Assembly (NCBI GenBank): GCA_003117195.1
Contig: BDSI01000202.1
Coordinates: 62,001-126,000 of the forward strand
DNA: 64,000 nucleotides
Reading direction: 5' to 3'
Source: Eudorina sp. 2006-703-Eu-15
Taxonomy: Eukaryota; Chlorophyta; Chlorophyceae; Chlamydomonadales; Volvocaceae
Shown here: positions 55,749-64,000 of the stretch, in pieces
Layout: each line of letters opens with the position of its first letter
How positions within the stretch are numbered: position 1 is the first letter of the stretch
Notes under the pieces: generated by a model
Told to the model about the DNA's origin: nothing
The model's input: only the letters and a program-made list of their open reading frames with translations
The model's database searches: none
Position numbers and translations under genes: made by a program

Positions 55749-58036
55749 ATTGAAGGTTTTCGGGCGGCTTGGGATAATTATTCCATTCGTTCTTGGTGCA
55801 GCTCCTCGCCGCTACTTTAAATACTAGGATTGTAACCAAAAAGAAATTTCTTAATTTAAATTCATGCATGTGACCTCTTTGTTGCCTCTTTGAGTTTGTG
55901 CATAGAGTTAAAAGTGTACGATCGCGACTTGAAGTCGCGATCGTACAGAGCTTGTCAGGACGCTATTTAAATGCAGGCAGGCCTGCTTTACATCTTTTTA
56001 CCACAGTTATATGTAGTGATACCTTTGTAGTAATTTCTCCTAAACGAAATCTATCGATCCAACTCAGGAAAGCTGCTGGCCTGGCAGTTTCGCGAAAAAC
56101 GAGTAGAGTCTGACGTATCCAACACGCCATTTTAAATAAGTCAATTGAAGGAATAAAGGATGCAACGACAACATCGACGACACATTGTTAAACGCCACCG
56201 AGCTGTTCAAATTTGCCATTGAAATTCAAATCTGCCATTGGCGATATACGCTTGCCAACGCCGTTGATTCCTACCTATGTTGATTCCTGACAAGTGTTTA
56301 TAAATTATTCGTTCTATGTTTGCTGTCCTTTCACAGGAAGGACGGGCGAGCCATCATGTTTAACTCCGTCCCTTCAACATAGCTCATGGAACTGAGGTAC
56401 GCGGCCATTTACTTCTGTATCTGCTCGGTTCTGCCTTACTGCATTACGTTTGGCCTTTCCCATGGCGCTGTGAGCACTAGTATTGCCTGACTCTCTATTA
56501 CGCTAACCTTCCTTCGCGCTCGTTCGTTGTTGCCTGTACAGCAGAGGCGCGGCTAGTTATGGCTATTGTACTTCCAAGTGAGGCGTTGCAGTTTTGGTTA
56601 CAGAAGATGATGTGCGACCGACCTTGACTACCAGGGGTGAGTAGTGTGGGCGCCCTTAGGGTTCATGGTTCCCCCACTAATAATCATGCGTGTCACACTC
56701 GCTCTTCGCTCCTCAATCTCTAATCCTAAATTGTGTATGCAATGCACCTCGCTGTATGTGCTTGACTAGGTACATACATGGCCAGAAGTTCACGCAAGGC
56801 ATCGCATTGGTAAGAAGGGGTAAGCGGATCAGAGTGTCCCTGAGCCGCGGGGCCGATGTTGGCTCCTCACTTGCTTCCAAGCAATCCACCCGCCAGATAG
56901 AGTAACAATGTGCTACGCCTCCACTCGTCAATGTGCTGAATGCAGGCTCACCCCAAGTGGTCGCAATTGGACACAACAGGGAGACACAGCTGGCCGGGCG
57001 TGTGTTGATAGGATAGTCACGCATGGTAGTTTTTTGTGGTCCACCTGCTGCCTGTTGTGAGATGGATCCAAGGTCTACTTAAGTATTCTGTGGCAGATGA
57101 GGGTGTACCATGACATACAACTGTGTGTGTGGTTCAGATAGAGCAGGCGTTGGATGGATGGATGGTGCACGGGCTGAATGTGTTGGAGATCACGATGCTA
57201 CCTCACAGGATAGCGTCTTGTGTGCTATGGCTCCACACACCTATCTATATATCGAACACGTAACAATCGATGCATGGTGCGTGTGTAGTGTGTGTGCTGT
57301 ACACGCTGGCTGGCAGCGAGCAAGCACGTCATGCAGTGTAAATGTAAAGCTCGCTCCGTATGTATCTATCTTGACTGTTTGCCTATCTTTGACTCCATCA
57401 CTCGTTGCTGCACGTATGTTGACCATCCAGCACCGACCGGTCGTTCATTCACACGTCTGCAACTCTTGCTTGCTGAGAAAACAAGACCGAATGTACAGAC
57501 AAGTCAAACCAAAGTATCAGCAGCATCTAGTACATATGGAAGCGCATTTATTGGTACAATACGGAGATATCTACCAAGCCAGCTTGGAAAGCAGTCCTAG
57601 GTACGCCTGGCTCACTATTACAACAGGTGACAGCTTCCTACAGGCTGGCACCTGACAGTAACAGCCGTTAACATTCAAACCATTTCCTATCTGTGCTTAA
57701 TGTTGACAGCATGTTGTAGTCAAAGTATGTCATCCACTAGCCGGCTGTTGACTGTGTCTTACATTCACAGCTGATCATACCTACCCTACCAGTCAACACG
57801 CTGTGACACCCAAGGCATGCCGCCCGTGCCCTAGATGTCAACAGCCTGTCACAGGCTGTAACATAAACCATGAGACCCCTACATCCGAACAGTGACAGGC
57901 TCCTGACAGGCTCTGACAGGTTTCTGACAGCCTGTTATGACACTGTCACAGCCGTCGGAGACTTCCGATATCTGGCCATATTGTCAGGTCCGCCATACAT
58001 GTTAGCGCCTGTCAGACCCCCTATGAGTTGGTAGGG

Positions 58037-58221
58037 TTCGTACTGGCGATCGGTTCCGGACTGTGCACGAATGGCTTGTCAAATGGGCTGGTTATTCCTC
58101 TGATGAGCACAATTCCTAGGAGCCTGCGCGCAACTTTACGGCTGATCTGAAGTCAGTCCTGGAGGAGGTTCGGTCACGGGCTAAACGGGCAGCGCGGACG
58201 CTGCCGCCAGATGGGGGATAG
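58037..58221 (+). mobile_element. Ty3/Gypsy chromodomain (right part) and polyprotein end
   Basis: After the TTC duplicate the frame continues with EWLVKWAGYSSDEHNS, the chromodomain core. Then TAG (58117-58119) stands where the conserved Trp of '(S/T)WEP' is expected, followed by EPARNF and a basic end to TAG 58219-58221. The nonsense codon means this copy was, or became, defective apart from the transposon insertion. Confidence 0.85.
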
Positions 58222-60162
58222 TTGTTGTATTATGCGATCTGCCGCATGATAAACAATATTTCTCGTTATGGTGTTTTACTGTCGTTCTGGGACTTTATTT
58301 GCTGAGAGTTCCTAATACGTCTCAACTGTTCTCGTAACCGAGTTGCGAGCCTGTATTCGGGCTGCCGAATAACAGTTATTACTGACGGTAATTGTAAATC
58401 TGTTTACAATTACGTAGGACAACTGGTCCTGGTAGCTGTTCTGACTAGTCAGTACTGACTCCGGTTGTCGAGTTCGACTAACTGCTACGCACGCTGTTGG
58501 TTTACTGACCCGTCGTCGCATGTACGGTACGGAAATCGCTACTGGGCGCGGAACTGGTGCTCATATGCACACTGAGACTCAACAATCGGTAGTGTTTACT
58601 ACCACTAGAAGCGGGGCTCATAACCTGTTGAATTTGAGCTGCATGTAACTCGAATGGCGCAAAGAGACAAGTCCGAAAGTCTCTACCAGGCCATAACGTT
58701 ACAATAGAAGCAACTCGACATAGCTCGATGTATGATAATGAAGCTCCATAAAAACACACAGAAGACAACAAATGCACACAGATTTATTGTCTCAGACAGG
58801 ATAACAAGGATAATGCCCTACAGATAAAGAACCACCAACACCCGGACACACACGCCAAAGGTACCTTCCACACAGTTCCGGGCCCCTTAGGTAACGTATA
58901 CGAAAGGCATACGCACACATAGTAACCGTTCGTGACATACCGTGACATATCGTGACGGTACGGTAAATAAACGGCACATGAACGGGCACGGAAGTCTGGC
59001 CGAAATCAACAGCGAGCAGCTGCGAGAACCTGCGGTACGGTATATGTAGCGCATATACCCCCCCTGGCGGACGGTGGGCCCTGTCCGCAGCGGACGGACG
59101 AGCGGACGGTCCGCTCGTCCGCTGCGGCTCGCTCACCGCATATACCCGCATATATCGGGCCAAACAAAAAGATATCAGCAAGGCTAATTAGCCGGCGCTT
59201 GCGGCTCGTTGAGCTGCGCTGTTAGCGCAGAAATCCTTTCCCGCGCCGGGAACGGTCGCACAACCGGCGCGCGCAACGCGGAAAAAAAGGGCGTTCTTTG
59301 TAGACATACCTACGATGAGTTCATCACAGCTCGCAGCCCCTTGGGCGGCGCTGTGTGCGCAGAATTCCATGCTTGCAGCCAGGGCAACGGCCATGGCAAC
59401 GGGCAACCGTCGCCTGGAAGCGGGCTCAAGAATGCGTCCATCCAAAATAGACTTGTAATAGCTGTGTAATAGGGAGCTCTATCGGATAATGAAGTGCAGC
59501 ACAACATTAACCTTGATAAGATGAAAACGACGCCGATCAGACGTCGCGCCTGTCCGGAAGTTACTGAAAATGAAAGACCAGGATGTCCATTTTCTGATAC
59601 GAGGTATTTAGCTATCAACGCAAGATAGACCGACCGGATGCTGGGTTGTCTTCCGGTTGGGGAGCATTGCCTTGCCACGGCGGTCCGCGCAGCTTGACGT
59701 CAGCGTTTAACGAAGTTGCGTGTCGTCCGTGGTTGGCCCCTTGACTCGGGGCCGGCCCCATGACTTGGCGCGCCTCACCCAGCTTCCCCAGAGTCCCCCG
59801 GCACGGATCCTCCCCCAGCGCCCCCAGCGTTCCCCGGCACGGATCCTCTCCGACGCGATGGCTACAGCCATGCGCGACTTGGAGCGAGCCTACGACGACG
59901 CAGCAGCGGGAGCTCCTGAGGTGGTTGCTGGAGCCGGGCCGTGTAACCCTCAAAGGCCGTCTAACCCTCAAAGGTGCGGGCGTTCGCCATGTTCCGACAG
60001 TACCCGTAACGATCCCCGTAACAACAATACCTCTACCCGTAACAATCCTCTCATAAAATGGGATACGGTATGCTATCGCACGTAGGAAACTTGCACGTGG
60101 CAGTGCAGCACCTCGTGGACGTGGCCGGGGGCGGCGTGGGCGCGGACAGGGGCTGAGCGCTG
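58222..60162. other. No gene recognised; possible Gypsy LTR/3' sequence and a hairpin
   Basis: Downstream of the Gypsy stop a 3' LTR is expected, but its partner is outside the window or lost, so it cannot be delimited. A near-perfect palindrome lies at 59087-59130. Small duplications (CCCCGGCACGGATCC near 59797 and 59832; TAACCCTCAAAGG near 59943 and 59960) precede the next gene. Confidence 0.45.
59087..59130. other. Near-perfect inverted repeat (~20 bp arms)
   Basis: Left arm CCGCAGCGGAC(GGA)CGAGCGGAC, right arm GGTCCGCTCGTCCGCTGCGG; only a 3 bp GGA duplication breaks the symmetry. Could form a strong hairpin. Confidence 0.8.
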
Positions 60163-62773
60163 ATGCTGCCGGGGCTGAGCGATGATGCTGCCGAGGCAGC
60201 GAACAGTGGTGAAAGTGACGGTGATCGAGGGCGGCGAAGCACAGCAGGCATGCGAAGGCGGGGGCGAGGGCGCGCGCGGCGTGCTGCACTACATGCGGAC
60301 GATGTCGAGGACGGGTCCAGCGGCAGTGATGATGATACCGACAGTGACAGCAGCAGTGGCAGCGATGGGGAAGTGGGTGGTGATACTAATGCAGCTAAGC
60401 GTGTCAAGTACTCGGCCGAGGATCTGGACGGCTTCTTCGAAAAGATGGTTGCAGCAGCCCCGCCCAATACCGTGCGGACTTACAAAACTAAGTTCAACAA
60501 GCTGACGGTAAGGATTGTGGCTGGGGGTTGATCTGAATGGTTATGCATGGCTGGTTTCAACCTCGCTCGTCACCTGTTGTTAGGAACTCTGCAAGGAGCT
60601 TGGGAGCTTGGGGTGGATCCAAAGAAGCTGTACTCTCACAAGCTGGGGGCAGTCGTCGGGAAGCTATTTCGGAGGCTTACGGAGCAGAAGGTGCGGCATC
60701 TGATGCTGTTGGGCAGTGGATGCTGTTGGGCAGTGTTGAGGTCGTGTTGGGGCTCATGTCTTCGGGAACCACGTGTATTCTGATCATGGCGGTACCCCCT
60801 GGCAGTCTATTCCCCTGTTGTTTCCTGTGACTTCTGATGTGTGATGCAGGCGGCCCGCTCGACCATCACGAACGCTCGGAGCATGGTAGTTGCTGAAAGT
60901 GGAGGCGGATACGCTGGCCCGGAAGTTTGCAGAGGCGCAGCAGCGGCTTGTGGAGGCGCAGCTGCAACAGCAGTTTGTGCAGACCCATGGGTGCCCACAA
61001 TTGCAGGCGGTGTGGAATGGCGGTGGCAGCGGCGGTGTCGCTTCCCCTCAGGCGCAGGCCCTGGCGGCTTTAGTGATGGCGCAACAGCAGCAGGGGCAAC
61101 TGGGCCGGCAGCCCGACTTGAGCGGCGCCGTGGGCAGCGGCAGCAGCGAGGGTGTATCCCCGCAGCCGCAGACGCAGGCCCTGGCGGCTTTAGTGATGGC
61201 GCAACAGCAGAAGGGGCAACTGGGCTGGCCCCCCGACTTGAGCGGCGCCGTGGGCGGCGGCAGGGCAGCGGCGGGTTTGTATCCCCGCAGCCGCAGGCGC
61301 AGGCCCTGGCGGCTTTAGTGATGGCGCAACAGCAGCAGGGGCAACTGGGCCGGCAGCCCGACTTGAGCGGCGCCGTGGGCAGCGGCAGCAGCGAGGGTGT
61401 ATCCCCGCAGCCGCAGACGCAGGCCCTGGCGGCTTTAGTGATGGCGCAACAGCAGAAGGGGCAACTGGGCTGGCCCCCCGACTTGAGCGGCGCCGTGGGC
61501 GGCGGCAGCGGCGGGTTTGTATCCCCGCAGCCGCAGGCGCAGGCCCTGGCGGCTTTAGTGATGGCGCAACAGCAGCAGGGGCAACTGGGCCGGCAGCCCG
61601 ACTTGAGCGGCGCCGTGGGCAGCGGCAGCAGCGAGGGTGTATCCCCGCAGCCGCAGACGCAGGCCCTGGCGGCTTTAGTGATGGCGCAACAGCAGAAGGG
61701 GCAACTGGGCTGGCCCCCCGACTTGAGCGGCGCCGTGGGCGGCGGCAGCGGCGGGTTTGTATCCCCGCAGCCGCAGGCGCAGGCCCTGGCGGCTTGGGCA
61801 ACGGCGCAGCAGCAGCAGAGGAAACTGGGCCGGCAGCCCGACTTGAGCGGCGCCGTGGGCGGCGGCAGCGGCAGGGGTCAGCGGCAGGCGCAGGCCCTGG
61901 CGGCGTTAGTGATGGCGCAACAGCAGCAGGGGCAACTGGGCTGGCCGCCCGACTTGAGCGGCGCCGTGGGCGGTGGCAGCGGCGGTCCTGTTACGATTCA
62001 GATGCAGGCGCTCGGGCGGACGCAGCGTCCAGAAGGTGTTACGCCCGTCGCCCTCAAACCCGTGCGGAAGAAGGCACCCCAGGCGTCCACCACCGTCCCT
62101 GGCCAGTCGGGAGCCCGTGTAAAGGAGCTAAGTCACTTACCCAGCGGCGTCAGGCCCTGGCCTTCTGGCATGAGGACCGTCGCGGATCTCTACACGGTCT
62201 TATATGAGGGTCAAGGGGCTCAGAGCATCCCACCATTATTTGCGCTCGAAAAACGCTACGGTGACCAGTGGCGGCAGGGCTTCGACCCTTCACTTAACCT
62301 GCGGCAGCGATGGTGTGAGGTTTCCTTTGTTTGGGATTACTGCATTAAGCGGATGGCACGTATTCGTGGTGGGACCGAGCACACGGCGGCAATGTATTTC
62401 TTTCGAGCAGGTGGTAGCGGTTGCGCGTGAGCCGGGTATTCTGTCGCCCCCCAAGTCCGGGAAACCAGGGCCGACAAGAACGAGCGGTGCTGAACGAGGC
62501 GGGAAACGGGAGGGTGTGGCCGTTGGAGAGAAGGCGGGGCGGGGCTCTTCTGGGTATGGGCTGTTCGCTGAAGCTCTTCGTGACGACACAGTCACAGCCG
62601 GGTCCAGCTTTGAGCGTCAGATTGCGGAGGCCCAGCCGCAGCTTTCGAAGAGGGAAGTGGCGAATGCAGTGATGAAGCTCATTGGGGAGCGATGGGGGAA
62701 GCTGTCTGACAGCGAGAAGCACGGGTGGAAGTTACGGGCTTCTCTCAGGGCAGGGCTCAGTAGTGCGATGTAG
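60163..62773 (+). pseudogene. Three-exon gene with core-binding-like, Q-rich repeat, GCR1_C-like and HMG-like regions; frameshifted
   Basis: Exon 1 60163-60507 (115 codons; in-frame stop just before the ATG), exon 2 60584-60690, exon 3 from 60850. Exon 1 is acidic (SSGSDDDTDSDSSSG) then YSAEDLDGFFEKM and NTVRTYKTKFNKLT, like the core-binding arm of recombinases. Exon 2 gives KKLYSHKLGAVVGKLFRRLT but has an 8 bp tandem duplication that shifts the frame; without it the exon is 33 codons, phase 0. Exon 3 has a helix LARKFAEAQQRLVEAQLQQQ, 40-residue Q/G-rich repeats, then ALEKRYGDQWRQGF, resembling the GCR1_C DNA-binding domain, and finally LSKREVANAVMKLIGERWGK, HMG-box-like. Further shifts lie near 60898, 61262 and 62402. 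Possibly Crypton-derived; a DNA-binding role is inferred. Confidence 0.6.
61045..61990 (+). repeat. 120 bp coding tandem repeats with 240 bp higher order
   Basis: About eight 40-codon units with QALAALVMAQQQQGQLG and PDLSGAVG. Two types alternate: GRQPDLSGAVGSGSSEGVS and GWPPDLSGAVGGGSGGFVS, giving three near-identical 240 bp dimers, then two shorter diverged units. Confidence 0.92.
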
Positions 62774-63057
62774 CGCTGAGTGTTCAGCAGTAGTGATAGC
62801 GACAGCATCTTCGCCGAGGTGCCATAAGCCATGGAGTTATTGTGGTCAGATCGTATGCTATAGGCCTTTGTATCTATTCATCCACCTTGCGCAAGTGCAG
62901 GGGTTCATCCGCCTTGCGCAAGTGCAGGGATTGTACACGTCAGTAGCGGCAACTGTAACAAAATCTTGGGCAGCCGTCCCTCTAACTGGTCCGACAAGTG
63001 GACTCCAAACACAACATCGGCCACATCCATACAGCTTCATGCATCAAAACAAATACA
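62774..63057. other. No gene; 3' flank with a short duplication
   Basis: Two copies of CCTTGCGCAAGTGCAGGG (62884 and 62912). Nothing else recognised before the satellite. Confidence 0.5.
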
Positions 63058-64000
63058 GTTCGCAATCTGAACCGGGTTTTGGATTGGGGTGGAGCTGCCA
63101 AACAGGACCAGGTAGGGCTGGACACGTCAAGGCCTCCCCCGCACGTACCCGGTCATGGATCCATACCCCCAGCACATCCACGGGTCTGTCATATCAAGAC
63201 GCATCACGAGGGGGCAGCGCGGCGGGGAGGTGACACCGCGGCGGTGAGATATCGGGGGACACGTGTTGGGGGTGGGGTGGGGCTGCCACACAGGACCCGG
63301 CAGGGCTGGACACGTCAAGGCCTCTCCCGCACGCACCCGGTCATGGATCCATACCCCCAGCACATCCACGGGTCTGTCATATCAAGACGCATCGAGAGGG
63401 GGCAGCGCGGTGGGGAGGTGACACCGCGGCGGTGAGATATCGGGGGACACGTGTTGGGGGTGGGGTGGGGCTGCCAAACAGGACCAGGCAGGGCTGGACA
63501 CGTCAAGGCCTCCCCCGCACGTACCCGGTCATGGATCCATACCCCCGGCTCATCCACGGGTCTGTCATATCAAGACGCATCGAGAGGGGGCAGCGCGGTG
63601 GGGAGGTGACACCGCGGCGGTGAGATATCGGGGGACACGTGTTGGGGGTGGGGTGGGGCTGCCACACAGGACCCGGCAGGGCTGGACACGTCAAGGCCTC
63701 TCCCGCACGCGCCCGGCCATGGATCCATACCCCCAGCACATCCACGGGTCTGTCATATCAAGACGCATCACGAGGGGGCAGCGCGGTGGGGAGGTGACAC
63801 CGCGGCGGTGAGATATCGGGGGACACGTGTTGGGGGTGGGGTGGGGCTGCCAAACAGGACCCGGCAGGGCTGGACACGTCAAGGCCTCTCCCGCACGCAC
63901 CCGGTCATGGATCCATACCCCCAGCACATCCACGGGTCTGTCATATCAAGACGCATCGCGAGGGGGCAGCGCGGCGGGGAGGTGACACCGCGGCGGTGAG
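63058..64000 (+). repeat. 188 bp satellite, 5 copies, running off the window
   Basis: GGTCATGGATCCATACCCCC (or GGCC variant) recurs at 63151, 63339, 63527, 63715 and 63903, exactly 188 bp apart. Units also share GAGATATCGGGGGACACGTG. Unit variants alternate (see findings). Confidence 0.96.

Larger units (their letters stand above)
53162..58036. mobile_element. 4.9 kb TIR DNA transposon with 3 bp TSD, inserted in the Gypsy chromodomain
   Basis: Terminal inverted repeats of 29 bp are perfect (53162-53190 and 58008-58036), starting CCCTACCAACTCATAGGGGG. TTC flanks both sides (53159-53161 and 58037-58039). Removing the element and one TTC puts the chromodomain back in frame. Subterminal zones are crowded with CTGACAGG/CCTGTCAG motifs on both ends, as in CACTA-like and some other TIR superfamilies, but the CACTA ends are absent. 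No transposase frame was recognised, so it is non-autonomous or eroded. It contains LINE fragments and the second ~980 bp element. The superfamily is unassigned. Confidence 0.85.

Noticed and set aside
57110..57655. 181-codon frame inside the TIR element as its transposase
   Set aside because: No DDE-type motif or zinc finger can be seen and codons look non-coding; too short for a transposase.
59188..59445. 85-codon minus frame with an internal AAQ(G/R)AAS duplication as a gene
   Set aside because: Mirrors a small DNA duplication and shows no splice signals or known domain.

Overview
The window looks like nuclear DNA from a green alga of the Chlamydomonas/Volvox lineage (volvocine Chlorophyta). 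The signs are high GC content, genes broken into many short exons with GT..CAG introns, exons ending in strong GTGAGG/GTAAGG donors, alanine- and glutamine-rich proteins, many minisatellites, and a transposon mix of LINE, DIRS, Gypsy, Copia and hAT. A short interstitial run of CCCTAAA (the TTTAGGG telomere type) at 34.68 kb fits this. I cannot name the species.

Layout. 0-2 kb: a minus-strand reverse-transcriptase fragment, then a truncated duplicate (copy 1) of the gene at 26.6-33.5 kb, carrying an expanded 21-22 bp minisatellite. 4.0-13.4 kb: minus-strand genes, a small helical exon and a long multi-exon gene with a GNAT acetyltransferase domain followed by an alanine-rich and a very acidic tail. 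13.85-14.83 kb: one copy of a ~980 bp dispersed element whose other copy lies inverted at 54.77-55.75 kb. 15.8-18.0 kb: a second truncated duplicate (copy 2). 19.9-21.9 kb: a ~2 kb heptamer satellite directly upstream of an ankyrin-type pseudogene (21.9-24.3 kb). 24.3-25.8 kb: the 3' part of a DIRS-type retroelement with a tyrosine recombinase. 26.66-33.49 kb: the parent gene, an 11-exon TPR/J-domain protein whose exon lengths sum to an exact 508-codon frame.

34.7-38.0 kb: a decayed, 5'-truncated L1-type LINE that abuts the telomeric repeats and is itself split by a hAT-like MITE with perfect 8 bp target duplication. 38.1-38.9 kb: a minus-strand gene end. 41.5-44.2 kb: a three-exon gene with a beta-rich domain and an in-frame TAG followed by 161 further open codons. 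45.6-47.36 kb: an 11-copy ~167 bp satellite. 47.8-50.0 kb: the 3' half of another L1. 51.5 kb: a 30 bp minisatellite. 52.6-58.2 kb: nested transposons, with Copia RT (minus) against a Gypsy integrase/chromodomain fragment that is cut by a 4.9 kb TIR element, which in turn holds L1 fragments and the ~980 bp element. 60.2-62.8 kb: a gene with 120 bp internal repeats that carries several small tandem-duplication frameshifts. 63.06 kb to the end: a 188 bp satellite.

The genes do not form a pathway. The main story is genome dynamics: segmental duplication of part of a chaperone-like gene, satellites at coding edges, and nested transposons whose order of insertion can be read from the junctions. 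A ~150-190 bp repeat with fixed ends occurs five times and shares its last ~20 bp with the L1 3' end, which suggests a SINE using that L1.
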